Assembly: GCA_964019055.1 (NCBI GenBank)
Contig: OZ025220.1
Location: forward strand, 4,609,978-4,673,977
Reading direction: 5' to 3'
DNA from: Anthopleura xanthogrammica
Taxonomy: Eukaryota > Cnidaria > Anthozoa > Actiniaria > Actiniidae
DNA: 64,000 bases
This document shows positions 1-10,690 of the stretch, piece by piece (position 1 is the first letter of the stretch; the number at the start of each line of letters is the position of its first letter). Under the pieces are notes generated by a model. The model did no database searches. It was not told the DNA's origin and worked only from the letters and a program-made list of their open reading frames with translations. A program made the translations under genes and the position numbers.

Positions 1-140
1 ACGTAAACACTAATGCGTTTATACTTAGCGTATAAGTATTTCAGTCTAAACAAACAACCGCAAACATGCAGTACTGACTTTTCAATCAAAATCGACTCTA
101 CCCAGGATTAGCACTGATCGCAATTTCAACATTTGGATAG

Positions 141-1295
141 TCAAATGCGCCTTGCCTGACGACGTATGCCGGCAATGATTATGCGTCTTCGGGTGGCGAG
201 GGCCATAACTAAATTTGCCACTGTACTTAGTCGCCACCTCCTATGCCTAAAGCGACGACTTGCCATGCACTTGTAGACCTTTAAATCATTTATTCTATGT
301 TCAACTTTTACGCGATAGCTTGACAAAACCTCGTTGAACAATAGCATATCAGCAGTTAGACGTCTTCCACCACGACGTGAGAAAGGGACAAGTAGTGGAT
401 AGCCTGTTGGGTATCCACTGTCAGCTAAAATATAACTGCCCCTTGGGAGCGATAAAGGACAATTGTGTCCTATGTTTGGCATCATAGCATAACTGTCTGA
501 ATCAAGTAAATGCCCTAAAAACCCTGCTTGACCATAAGTAAAAAATTCATTACAATCCACAATGACCTGCCAATTCATGAAATGACAGCCACGATCCCTT
601 CGATAATACAATCTTTGTAAGTTCCCTTGTGGTCGATTTATGCGGATAGGCGTGGCATCAATAAGACCAACGACGTCCGGAAAATCGTCGAGAGATCCTC
701 TCAGACTATCCCAAGTTTGTTGAGAATGCCAAGTGATGTAGCGTTTTTCGTAATGTACGAGTGTTATCATAAGTATAACATGCACATTCTCTGCTGCCGT
801 TGACGCGCTGACTCCAAACCTGCTTCCGAGATCAGCAAACGTAGGGTATGTTCGTAGCCATATGAAACACATCAAGATACGATCTCGAGTAGTCAAGGCA
901 AATGGCCTCGTCTGCTTTAGCGTGTGTCTTGGATTACGAGGATTTCGTACAAACCTTTTTACATCAGGTGAAATTCTCCGTACAATATGTGTAAGACTTG
1001 AGGGTGTCTCTCCCGTTAACTCCCACAGATCTACCGGGTTACTAATCAATCGAGGCCAATATTCCTCTCGTTGTGTACATAACGTTGGAAAAATTCTTCT
1101 TATTGCCAATCGAAGTGGTAAAAAACATTCATCTGATATAATGTGCAGTAACATAACCAGAGCGAAAACAACATTATCCGCTGGGTACAAAGGTAAAATA
1201 CAATCTTCATCTTGAATTAATTCAAACACTGCGAGAAGAAATGAAACAGCAGTAGAAGCTGTAGCAATGAAATTAGGGAAGGGACATACATCCAT
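141..1295 (-). CDS. PIF/Harbinger-type DDE transposase (HARBI1-like)
   Basis: Endonuclease of a PIF/Harbinger DNA transposon; in this family it cuts and joins DNA with a DDE metal site and works with a Myb-like partner. The reading frame is uninterrupted for about 384 residues, close to the usual 350-400. Visible motifs are VVGLIDATPI (first D), YYRRDRGCHFMNWQ, the block ILADSGYPTGYPLLVPF (second D) and YRVKVEHRIND (catalytic E), followed by a basic C-terminus. I start at the internal Met before DVCPFPNF because the frame further upstream lies in a duplicated non-coding stretch. The gene is head-to-head with the Myb-like gene starting near 1708, the usual Harbinger layout. All catalytic residues look present. 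The outer terminal repeat on this side may lie before the window start; I did not find a TIR pair. Confidence 0.88.
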   Translation of the reverse strand: MDVCPFPNFIATASTAVSFLLAVFELIQDEDCILPLYPADNVVFALVMLLHIISDECFLPLRLAIRRIFPTLCTQREEYWPRLISNPVDLWELTGETPSSLTHIVRRISPDVKRFVRNPRNPRHTLKQTRPFALTTRDRILMCFIWLRTYPTFADLGSRFGVSASTAAENVHVILMITLVHYEKRYITWHSQQTWDSLRGSLDDFPDVVGLIDATPIRINRPQGNLQRLYYRRDRGCHFMNWQVIVDCNEFFTYGQAGFLGHLLDSDSYAMMPNIGHNCPLSLPRGSYILADSGYPTGYPLLVPFSRRGGRRLTADMLLFNEVLSSYRVKVEHRINDLKVYKCMASRRFRHRRWRLSTVANLVMALATRRRIIIAGIRRQARRI

Positions 1296-1344
1296 TCTTG
1301 AGATTATGAACTGTATGTTCTGCATGCAAATAATAAGTAAAATC

Positions 1345-1620
1345 CTTTTTATAATCGTGTTTGTTACAAACAATAGCCTCAGATGCAAATTATCTTTGAT
1401 TGTGTTCGCAAAGTGCAAAGCTGGCACATACATGCATGCATACGCAAGTCAACACCATAGATGCATCCATTCTTTAGATTTTGAAATGCACGTTTCACAT
1501 GTATACGATATGTATTATCATATTTATAATCCTGTTTGTTCCAAACAATAGCCTCAGATGCAAGTTTTTAGCGAGTTTTAGTGTTCTATTGTTCGCAAAG
1601 TGCAAAGCTGGCACATGCTT
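1345..1620. repeat. Direct duplication between divergent Harbinger genes
   Basis: Two similar copies of about 95 bp lie about 176 bp apart, one from about 1345 and one from about 1523. They share blocks such as CAAACAATAGCCTCAGATGC and GTTCGCAAAGTGCAAAGCTG. They occupy the interval between the two divergent genes, so they may hold paired promoter or transposase-binding sites. That role is inference. Confidence 0.7.
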
Positions 1621-1707
1621 ATGCAAATCAAAACCATGGTTGTATAAATTCATACTGACGTTCTTTGCGTCCAGTTACTCGACTTGAGCTATAGCACTAC
1701 GTGTAGC

Positions 1708-3009
1708 ATGTCGTGTTTTGAAGAAAAAAACAGCCAACAAGATAACGACGGTACGTATATTAGTATATCAGGCTTTCAGTATAACGGACATAATGAATTT
1801 GTGAACTGACTAGTTTAACATTGATATATTTTACTTAAAATATTATAGGTCCAAAGGTGGTTACGAGAAAGGATGGTATTGGCGAAAACGAGAAAGCGCT
1901 CTATCTTGAAGCTGCCGAAAAACACGGGAATGATTGGAAAGAAATTTGTAAATACATTTTCGAAAAATGGTCAGAATGTACTACCAACTGCCGTCTACAA
2001 GAAGTAAATTGACTCCGAAAAAGATAAGGAAAAGAAGAAGAGTATAAGAAACCTGATAGGAAATATCCGTAGAAGAATGAAGCAAGTAATGCTTTTTACC
2101 AACGACCGGAATGTACTCAACAATACTAAATATTTCTTTGACCCCTTTGCACAACTAAGAAGGAGTCAACATGCATGGTAGTTGTTTTGAAACTTTATGG
2201 TCTGAAAACACTTAAAAGTGCCAATTTAACTAAAATTACTGCTAGGGAGAAGGTCCACGTGGTAGAGACATCCAGTTGTCAAACCGTACAGGATATTGCT
2301 GTTCGTATGCAACATGCTGAAAAGCAAGAAAAGTCTGACCCAGTTAACAATGCAAATGCTAGTGATCATGAAGTGAAGGATGATTCGGAGCTCAGTGACC
2401 ACGGTCAAGGCATTGATAGTACCAGTTCAGAGGTAAAGCTAGTAGTTTCGCGTTAGGTAATGCCACTACACGCGTTGATTAGCAAGCTTTCATTAAAATT
2501 TCAACGTAAACCTCATCTTTAATATTTATTTTCAGGACACAAGTAAATCCCCAGCGAAGAAACAACGAAGAAAGGGCATAAAGGACAAAAAGAAACGGTT
2601 TGTTTGTTTTTTAAGATCGGAGAATCAAACATTGCCATGTGATGGGCTTGATAAGAAATTGGTTGCTTTTCTTGGAAGGCGTTTCTAATAGGGAGAAACG
2701 TTTAGTGAGATATCAATTCTGCAAGTAGCCCTATCAGTAAAATGTGTTTCACTATCACGCGGCAACGCAAAATAGTTGGTGTAAGAATAGCTATATCACC
2801 ATTTGGAAGTAAATCCCGAATTTAAGTACATTTATTCTTGTTGCAGGGTAAAGCCCCCCAAAAAGAAAGACAGGCTGTCGAAGCTGATGAACGAAGCGTC
2901 AGCAATGATGCAAGTTGCTGCAAAGGCAGCAAAAACACATAGAAAATACTTAAAGGCTATTGCTGCCGAAAAAAGCAATACTATTAGCAGCAGCTCCGAG
3001 AGCGACTAA
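1708..3009 (+). CDS. Myb/SANT-like companion gene of Harbinger element (multi-exon, possibly decayed)
   Basis: The second gene of Harbinger elements encodes a Myb-like DNA-binding protein that brings the transposase to the element ends. Exon 1 begins with an ATG and ends at a GTACGT donor (1750). Exon 2 (from 1849) encodes ENEKALYLEAAEKHGNDWKE, with the spacing of a Myb/SANT helix, then CTTNCRLQ before a TGA. A GTAAAT just before that TGA could be a donor. Later exons read cleanly: an acidic Ser/Asp-rich stretch ending at 2432, a Lys-rich exon 2536-2597 (SPAKKQRRKGIKDKKK), and a last exon 2847-3009 starting KPPKKKDRLSKL and ending SSSSESD. The link across 2010-2175 is unresolved, so the gene may be decayed there. 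The basic patches suggest a nuclear protein. Confidence 0.55.
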
Positions 3010-3031
3010 TTTTAGCTGCTTATTATAGTTA

Positions 3032-3294
3032 GGGACTGTGCAATAATTACCAGGAGGGGGGGGGGGGCGGAAAACCAGATTTATCAAGCAAACACTTAGG
3101 CAGTATCCCCCTCCAAAACAAAAACAAAATTAGTTCTTACCCCCCCTTGTTATGTTAGAAATAACATAAAAATAAGTGTCAAATGAGTGATTTTACTTCG
3201 AGCCCTCCCCCCCGATCTTGGCATCAATTTTATATAATGCCCCCCCTCTGGTTTTCCGCCTCCCCCCCCCTCCTGGTAATTATTGTACAGTCCC
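3032..3294. mobile_element. Foldback MITE, TTA target duplication (Harbinger-type)
   Basis: A 263 bp element with long inverted ends. The left end reads GGGACTGTGCAATAATTACC followed by a G-run and GCGGAAAACCAG; the right end is its near-perfect reverse complement ending at GTCCC. Both sides are flanked by TTA, the Harbinger-type target duplication. It has no coding capacity and lies just after the Myb-like gene. The middle is AT-rich and unremarkable. Confidence 0.85.
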
Positions 3295-3459
3295 TTACGT
3301 TCATACTATACCGAAGAGCAATTATATGACGTGATTACATTATAGATAGGCGAATCGATCCAATATATATTGATATAGTTTTTGAACCCGTACTATCTGA
3401 TATAAAGGAAATATATAAAAATAATTGTAGTCACCATTGTATTTTCGTATGAAAATTCA

Positions 3460-3597
3460 GTTTTCGTATGACTGTTAAACGGAGAGCGCAGAGACGTGAT
3501 CGCGTCAGGGCCGTAGTTTCAATAAAAACATGTGGAATTTCTGTTATAACCGGCGTGTCATAAGATGCCTGTGCCCTTTTCACAGTCATACGAAAAC
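3460..3597. repeat. Short inverted repeat pair
   Basis: GTTTTCGTATGACTGT and its exact reverse complement lie about 106 bp apart. The enclosed DNA is GC-richer than the surroundings. It could be a tiny foldback element; no clear target duplication was seen. Confidence 0.45.
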
Positions 3598-4249
3598 AGC
3601 TCTAGCAATAGTTGATGTTACGAAATGAAGGATTACACGATTTGGGACTAATTTTTGGCCTTTCAAAACGTTAACCCGTACATGCCGTTTACACGGTGTA
3701 GTTTTTGCCTCCAGATTTCTACAACCAAGTGTACTATTTTTCTCTGGATAATGTATAGCTCCGAGTACGTAACGAAACGCCATAATGTACTGAACTTTTT
3801 GAACATTCAAACATGCATCCGGCATCGAGTAAGCGTAGCTTGAAGCACTAGAGAATGCAACCAATGTATAAAAAGCTTATAAACTGCACATTGTCAATCA
3901 TTGTTACAATAAAAGCTCACTTCTCACAAGCTATCGTTTGAACGTTATAACTCCAGAAAATGAAGAGAATGTGCAAAACAAGTATAACATACAGTTCCTG
4001 CTTATTGATTGAAAGTTGCAAAAAAGCAGCATTATATTTGTCTTGGAAAATTAGTTCACAACAGCCTATAATGCTTATAATTTGTATATAACGACTAATT
4101 CAAGTCGGATAATTAATTCAAGATTTGCTAATTTGCATGTGAAATTTCACCGTATGAAATTTATACGTGAATTTTAAAGGATACGAAAAAACTCTAATAC
4201 ACTCAAGTCCGGCGCGACATGTTACTTTGTATACCTCCAATGATATGCT

Positions 4250-5040
4250 TTATACAAACACTCTCCAAGCTCTTTTGTAAAAGTTTCTTACATTGTCACG
4301 ACGGATTTGTTGACATGCGTTCACGACAGCTATCATTGGATTTTCTTTAAAGAAACCAGGTGTGAAACGAGCAATTGCTTTGGCCTGTCCGAAGACCATT
4401 TCAATAGGGTTTAATTCATAGCTACAACTTGGAAGCTTAACTAGAGTTATGTTTTTTCTAGCAAGAATTCCACACAATTCGATTTCATTGTGTACACTTG
4501 CATTATCGGCCACTAAATAACAGTTTGCAGGCAAAAGTGGCAGCACTTGGTTCTCTATCACTTCAGTAATAAGGGCTGCTGTGAAATTTCCTTCAGTTGG
4601 AATGGCCTGAACTACTGCCCCGAACTACTGCCCCATTCAATCCGCAAACAGCTAGAGTGGAATACTTTCCAGCACGTGCCCTGCTTTTCTGACGAAAGAC
4701 TGGACATGCAGATCCCGAGTCTGTCCTTCCATTTCGGCTTCCGTTTTCGCAATTGAAGTGCGTCTCGTCAAAAAAGTAAACGTTAGCAGGATCAACAGTC
4801 ATTCTCCACTGAAAATAAAGTTGACGACAATTGCGATTGTGCTGCGTCATCGTTTCCTGAGCTACGTGAACGCATTTCTTTCTAGTGACGCGCATCATAA
4901 TAAACAATCTTGCTATTGAAGCTATTGACGGAATATCACCAGAAGCCAGTTGAAAATCCCTCACGAGTATCTGTTGCAGTTCACGCAGGTAAAGAGTTGG
5001 GTACATTCGGACGAGAGCTTCAAGGTAAGCTGCTTTCTAC
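4250..5040 (-). pseudogene. IS630/Tc1-type DDE transposase, frameshifted
   Basis: Two pieces of one DDE transposase in different frames. The upstream piece carries ALVRMYPTLYLRELQQIL (end of the DNA-binding part) and the first catalytic block VYFFDETHFN, followed by KYSTLAVCGLNGAV. The downstream piece carries the second block LVADNASVHNEIEL and the third block SCSYELNPIEMVFGQAK. The break falls at about 4561-4593, so the copy is inactive. An acceptor-like AG just before the AYLEAL codons suggests an upstream intron, but I could not recognise the helix-turn-helix exon beyond it. No terminal inverted repeats were found, so the element limits are unknown. It lies next to a divergent zinc-ribbon gene fragment, as in the other two-gene elements here. 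Confidence 0.8.
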
Positions 5041-5537
5041 CAAGTCATTCGGTATGGATGCGCGTTATCGCATAACAACGGCGATAAAGTTGCCCTGTGT
5101 TGAAATAAACGCACATATTGATCTACACATTTGTAGGAGACATGACAAATTCTTGCAGTCTCAAGAGAGGTTTCCCAGAAAGATCACAATAACATCGAGT
5201 GTTTTTTGAGTGGAGTAGGAACAACCACGACGGTAACAACCATAGTTCTTGTTTAAACGCCACGACATTTTCAACAAACGTTTTTTAAAATGCGGAACGT
5301 TACTACGAAACGATTGTTTTTTTATTGTTTTTCTAGCACTCTCGGGAATTTCTTTATTATTGCTAAAGATCATAGAACACGTGCACGAAAAAAAAATTAT
5401 ACAGCAAAAGTCTCTTTGTGTTTCGGTGGGTGGTACGTGTAGTTTGTCCCGTTTTTGCAGAGATAAAATTCTCTAGAGATAAAAGTTGTTGCACTTGTTT
5501 ATTTGTTAAATATTTTCTCTATATATTTTCAGCTAAG

Positions 5538-6055
5538 CAACAGGCCACCTTGCGAAGCACCGGAACCTGTATAACAGCATCAATTCGTATTCGCAAGAAA
5601 TAGCTACGACTGCTAAGGACCTAAATCCTGTCACTGTGCTTAAAACAGCCATCCAGTTGCACCAGCGTCAGCCGAAAAACTACCCCAACGCGACGAGCAC
5701 ATTCACCACAAGTACTTTCTCCCCTACCATGGCGAACCAAGGCCAACAGTTCCCTGCACAGCACTTTAATGAGGAGCTCGATAACTTAAAAAAAGTGTTG
5801 CCATTTGCAAGTGAAGAACAGTTAGCGTCCCGTCTAGCACAAGCCCAAGGGGATTCTTTCTATAAACCAGAGAGAAATTTAAGAGATATCAATGTTTTTG
5901 CTAGCTAGTTTTTGCTAGAACCAAACGAACAGTCTCAAAGTCTGTCATCATTCGAAGTCGCACAGTGTCCATACTGTTATTTTAAGTGTGAGTTCTTTGA
6001 ACAAGGCTTTTGTAAATCGTGCGGGGGAGTCATTCCCAGAAATTACAGGTGGTAA
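5538..6055 (+). pseudogene. Zinc-ribbon companion gene fragment, one in-frame TAG
   Basis: One frame runs from a pyrimidine-rich acceptor to a final TAA. It encodes a Gln/Asn-rich stretch (TTAKDLNPVTVLKTAIQLHQ), a helical part (NEELDNLKKVLPFASEEQ) and a C-terminal Cys4 motif of the form CPYC-x12-CKSC. One TAG interrupts the frame at 5906-5908, inside a local duplication of TTTTTGCTAG that looks like a slippage event. I do not recognise the family. Its position beside a broken IS630-type transposase on the other strand suggests it was that element's second gene. Upstream exons are not resolved. Confidence 0.5.
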
Positions 6056-6162
6056 ATAAAGTGTGCGCTCACCGTGTTTGCCTGTGATTAGTTTGTCGCA
6101 TGTCATGAGTTAGACAATTAGGAGCTAATAGGGGGTAATAGTATCTAATTGTACAATTCCTA

Positions 6163-6196
6163 TTTCACAGACGGATGAAAATCACTCTATTCTATT
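6163..6196. mobile_element. Remnant right end of a GAGTGA-type MITE
   Basis: The stretch TTTCACAGACGGATGAAAAT followed by CACTCTA matches the right end of the complete short foldback at 23964-24104. No matching left end was seen upstream, so this is a half element. Confidence 0.6.
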
Positions 6197-6231
6197 GTTG
6201 TCTATATATATTATTATATTAAGCCTGGTTC

Positions 6232-6375
6232 TCACTAGCAATGCAAGCATAAGCACAACGACATATGCAAGCACAGATATTCCTTCACAGTAAGTTAACC
6301 CCTTTCTTTTCAGGGACTGTCTGTGCTTGCGTATGTCATTGTACTTAAGTTTGTGTCACTAGTGAGAACCAGGCT
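6232..6375. mobile_element. MITE with AGCCTGGTTCTCACTAG ends, TTA duplication
   Basis: A 144 bp element whose first 17 bases AGCCTGGTTCTCACTAG are repeated inverted at the right end. Homology between the arms continues imperfectly through AAGCACAGA/TCTGTGCTT. It is flanked on both sides by TTA, and it is non-coding. Confidence 0.82.
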
Positions 6376-6394
6376 TTAGTGCCAACTAGTGCAT

Positions 6395-6426
6395 AAAGTT
6401 GTATGCTTTTAGTGTTTCTACTCTAA
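6395..6426. mobile_element. Remnant end of a GAGTAC-type MITE
   Basis: GTATGCTTTTAGTGTTTCTA followed by CTCTA resembles the right end of the complete element at 45002-45132. Only one end is visible here. Confidence 0.45.
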
Positions 6427-6476
6427 ATTTCATGTTTCTTATTATGCTCTAAATTCTTATATTGGTTACATTGTAG

Positions 6477-6990
6477 TTGTTGTACTGCCATATCACACCC
6501 CTTTTGTATGAGCTTCATTGGCTCCCAATACGGTTTCGTATTGATTATAAGATCATACTGATTACTTTTAAGGCGTTACATGGTAAAGCACCAGTCTATC
6601 TAAGCGAATTACTTAATATTAAGTTGCCATCGGCATATAATCTAAGATCTTCCGGCAGTCTTGTCCTTAGTGTGCCTGCCATTAAATCTAAAGTTAGCCT
6701 TGGAGATCGAGCTTTTCTTTTTGCTGCTCCAAAGCTTTGGAATTCCCTGCCTGTTTCACTGCGTGAAATCCAGTGCATTGATATTTTTAAGCGACATCTG
6801 AAAACTTGTCTTTTTAAATTAGCTTATTATTAATAACTACTTCTTATCTTATTCAAATATTATTTTCATTACTAAATTTATATTCATCATATTATATATA
6901 TATATTAGATAGTTTTATTATATAAGAGTTGTAATGCGCATTTGATCATTTTTATGTAATCTGCACAATATAAATTAATTAATTATTATT
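6477..6990 (+). mobile_element. 5'-truncated CR1-like LINE: C-terminal ORF2 tail and 3' UTR
   Basis: A 118-codon frame matches the conserved tail that follows reverse transcriptase in CR1-like non-LTR elements: LHWLPIRFRIDYKIILITFK, then GDRAFLFAAPKLWNSLP, then an amphipathic FKRHLKTCLFKLAYY end. An AT-rich 3' UTR follows, with ATGCGCATTTGATCATTTTT and a TTAATTAATTATTATT tail. No RT domain precedes it, so this is a typical 5'-truncated insertion. Confidence 0.85.
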
Positions 6991-8210
6991 TTTATTATAA
7001 ACAAAGGCAACGATGTTCTTACTGCAAAACAACTCGAAAAAGCCTTTCTCTACTTTCAAAGTAGTTTCTACGGAGTCCATTGGAAACACACGTGAGTTTA
7101 CCGAGAAACTACCAGGTATCAGTAAGCTGAACAACTTCGAATTCATGCCTGCCGGTAAAATCAAAGTCTGGCGTGCCTAGGGAATGGGCAAAGGAAAAGT
7201 TATCAAAACGGAAAATCCATCAGCAGGTATAGTAAATGCTTCCATGTCGGTTATCCGTTAGAGTTAGGGTTCGGGTTCCATTCATTCATTCTGTGTTCAT
7301 TCATTCATTCATATTCATGCATTAGTTCGTTCATTCGTTTGTTCATTCGGTCATTCATTCGTTTCTTTAATCATTTTCGAGTCTTTCAGTTTCAAATCCA
7401 TTTCCCAATAATAGCGCAAGACACGGCATGAAAAAAACCAGGTTGCTGAGAAAATGGGTGTTTATGTTTCTTCCTGAGACTTGGTAATTTGGAAAATCAC
7501 CTGACATCTGACAAATGTATGACGACTTTGGAGAAGCACACACTTTTAGATCTGGCAAAGATGGGCTACAAGTGCTCGTTAGAGGAAGGTGCTGGTGTAA
7601 TACCAACTTTGCAAGCAAGCATAACATGTCAACATGGCGACAATAGTGCTAGTCCTCTTGCTCAAGGTTGGTCCCTTAGAGCATCCAAGAAAGCATACCG
7701 TTTCATCAAGAAACAAAAAGATTACCATGCACTTAGCCAAATTCGAGATCGGTCAATCAACTGATAGAAAGGTCGATTCTAATGTTGTAGTCTCTATATG
7801 AGACGTGTTCGTGGTTCTGATGACGAAAGGCTTTAATTTTCAAATGTCAGAGTTCTTAAGTTCTAAATAGATTGCTTCCTATTTTTCCCGACTTGCGGCA
7901 AAGCTTAGAAAAACCAAACAGCTACTGAATTCGACCTTGAGGCCATTGATACTAACTTCACGAGGGCAAGAAACAGTACAATGGAATCCATCGGCCTTCA
8001 GCACCCCATTGCCTATGGCCAGCACAACATTTGTGCCCTGGTAGAAAAGAACACCTTAAAAAATCTGAAACTTGGGATGTTACGAGTCATGAGCGAGAGT
8101 CTTGGACTTTAAGTTCCAAAAAAGCCAGAAAGAGCAAAGGCTCAATATTCAAAACTACTGAATAAAGCCGTCAAAAGCTGTAGCTGTCACCAGAAAGGGA
8201 TGAAAGAATA
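6990..8210 (+). pseudogene. Decayed C2H2-type pseudogene
   Basis: Several frames in sequence resemble a protein type I associate with repeat-rich cnidarian genomes: LPGISKLNNFEFMPAGKIKVWRA, a finger-like part HLTSDKCMTTLEKHTLLDLA, then SPLAQGWSLRASKKAYRF, and a C-terminal SEFLSSK-IASYFSRLAAKLRK part. A further block reads AYGQHNICALVEKNTLKNLK. Stops and frameshifts separate the blocks and a CATT repeat sits between them, so this is not functional. The family name is unknown to me and the match is from pattern memory only. Confidence 0.45.
7278..7372. repeat. Imperfect CATT/TTCA tetranucleotide repeat
   Basis: Runs of CATTCATTCATT with single-base variants such as CGTT and GGTC. Simple-sequence DNA within the pseudogene region. 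Confidence 0.85.
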
Positions 8211-8655
8211 GTTGTACTAACACTATCTTAACAAATTAGCATTAAGCACTAAGCAGAACTAAAACTGTTAACATGCGTCCGTTCAATGTCAAAAGTAAGG
8301 GGAAGACAATATAACACAAACGAATGAGATAGATTGAGAGGACAATAGCTTTAAATAGGTATTAACCAAGGATGCTAGGACAGACGGATTGGGTATATAT
8401 ACGTGGTGTTTTAGTTATTCGTATATTGTATATTAGAACTCATGTATTTTGTATCATAGAGGGGGAAATCGGGTATTGGTATTTGACCCACCCCCTCCCC
8501 CCTCCCCTTTCCCCTCCCAGGTTGAAGAATTATTTTATTCCGGTTGTCATTTGTTAGACTCAATTGTCTGATTTGTGTGGTTCATCCTGTTCAGAATTAT
8601 ATTGTTTGAACGTGTTGCATCAAATTTACCACATATGTAAAATATTTGAGTACAG
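8211..8655. other. AT-rich spacer, nothing recognised
   Basis: I see no conserved frame, terminal repeat or RNA gene in this stretch, only a short pyrimidine-rich patch near 8490-8520. Confidence 0.5.
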
Positions 8656-8661
8656 TATGTT

Positions 8662-9221
8662 GCCCAGTTTCGTGACACTTCAGGTTGTGAATACCATATC
8701 TTCTCTACGGAAAAAGATAATTCTATAAAATTTTGTCACATAAAGGCAAATTTATCAGGTAACATTATGATGTAGATATTTTCTTCGAATCTTTTAATTT
8801 GATAAAATAAAAGGAATATTTCGACGGCCACTTAAGTGCCCAGTTTGATGACAGCTGGCCCAGTTTCGTGACACGTTGTAAAAATGCATTGTTTTCAAAG
8901 TAATTCACAACAAAATTCGATAAAACAAATCAAAAACATATTTTCTTACCTTCAACTTTATTTTGTTGTGAAATTTGAAGTGTTCCTTGTTAAATTTTTA
9001 AAAATAGTTCAAAGTCCTATCTCAGTAAATTTGCGAATGATTTGGCGATATTATCTGACATTGTGTTCCATAATAATAGCAATACTTGAACAGAATTCAT
9101 TCAGAATTCATAACATGTGTGTTTTGAAACAATTTGCGACTATAGTTTTGTTTATAATCATTAATTGTCAGTGTAGTCACGCTTTTGTAATCACTGGTGT
9201 TTGCGTGTCACGAAACTGGGC
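8662..9221. mobile_element. Foldback element with GCCCAGTTTCGTGACAC ends
   Basis: A 17 bp perfect inverted repeat, GCCCAGTTTCGTGACAC, marks both ends of a 560 bp segment. A third copy of the motif lies inside, near 8859. The internal frame of about 124 codons is hydrophobic and low-complexity and I do not regard it as a gene. No certain target duplication was seen. Confidence 0.7.
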
Positions 9222-9278
9222 ACCAAATCTTAAAACGGACTCAATATTATTTATCTAATATTCTTAATATTTTGAGTG

Positions 9279-10690
9279 CAAACTTAATAAATTGCACGTA
9301 AACTTAATACATTGCATGCAAACTTAATAAATCGAACGCAAACTTAATAATTGATATTGAATGTCCAGGACGGGACATTAAGTCCATCTTACGAAGTTTG
9401 TTGTGCACGAGTTATTCCAAGACAAGGTTCTAGGTAAGCTGTTTTCAGTTATTCTTTTAGAGAGATGATCTTGAAGACCAGTGGAGAAATAGGGACCCAA
9501 AATAAACCAGAGAGAGGGGTGGGGAAAACCAACGCGAGCACAGCATCCCTGGCAAATCTACAGCGACCAGAGTGAATTTGCTGGTTGCCATGAGAACGAG
9601 AACTCGATCGCAAGTCCCGGGGAGTCCCCCAAGGATGACCCAAGTCACAACCGACAGGCTAATGAGGGCCTGAACCGAACGATATGGCTGAGTGGCCCTG
9701 AACAGCTTCAAGAACATTAACTTTCGTCAACCACATATTGACGCAAACTAAGTGGGAACTCGCCTTTTTCGCAGGGTATACAGTATATTGCTTACTTTCT
9801 CAAAGTAAAAACCTGATTTCACCTCTAAATAACGTAAAATTTTAGTAGCCTTATAGCCAGGATGAGTAAAACCTCACGACTGTTCTAAGTTTCAAGCCGG
9901 CAGTCTTTCCAAATTTCGGGAATTATTTATTAATGATTATTACAAGATGCCATGTGGGTGACACGACCTCTACCATATTTCCGTAATATTTGGCACGAAC
10001 AAAAGCGATCAATTGAAGCTCAATCCAACAAAGATTTTGCAGTTTATGTACAAAAATCTCTCAGTCATAAAACGGAAGCGAAATCAAAGAACTGAAAACA
10101 ACTTACCTAGAACCTTGTCTTGGAATAACTCTTGCACAACAAACTTTGTAACCTGGTAACCTTAGTGACCCGGCCTGAAGACATTCAATATTTACTAAGT
10201 TTGTGAGCATTTTATTAAGTTTGCGTGCAATTTATTAAGTTTCCAAAAGAAATATTGAGTTTGCACTCCATTTACTAAGTTTGCATACAATTTATTAAGT
10301 TTGCACTCCATTTATTAAGTTTGCATGCAATTTATTAAGTTTGCACTCCATTCATTATGTTTGCATGCAATTTATTAAGTTTGCACTCCATTTATTATGT
10401 TTGTGTGTAATTTATAAAGTTTGCACTCCATTCATTATGTTTGCATGCAATTTATTAAGTTTGCACTCCATTTATTAAGTTTGCATGCGAAATAATAATT
10501 TTGCACTTCATTTATTAAGTTTGCACTCCATTTATTATGTTTGCATGCAATTTATTAAGTTTGTACTCCATTTATTATGTTTGCGTGCAATTTATAAAGT
10601 TTGCACTCCATTTATGTTTGCATGCAATTTATTAAGTTTGAACTCCATTTATTATGTTTGCGCGCAATTTATTAAATTTGCACTCCATTA
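9279..10690. mobile_element. Foldback-like element with unequal subrepeat arrays
   Basis: The left side has about four units of the form CAAACTTAATAAATTGCA. The right side has about 27 units of the reverse complement, TTTATTAAGTTTGCATGCAA and TTTATTAAGTTTGCACTCCA alternating. Inside the arrays lies an inverted pair of about 60 bp (9396-9459 and 10089-10150) with core TTATTCCAAGACAAGGTTCT. The centre (9460-10085) has no convincing gene. This is the build of Foldback/Galileo-type elements, whose arms are arrays that change length by unequal exchange. Confidence 0.65.

Noticed and set aside
8884..9258. A 124-codon frame inside a foldback element
   Set aside because: Hydrophobic, A/T-driven composition with no motif, and it runs across the right inverted repeat.
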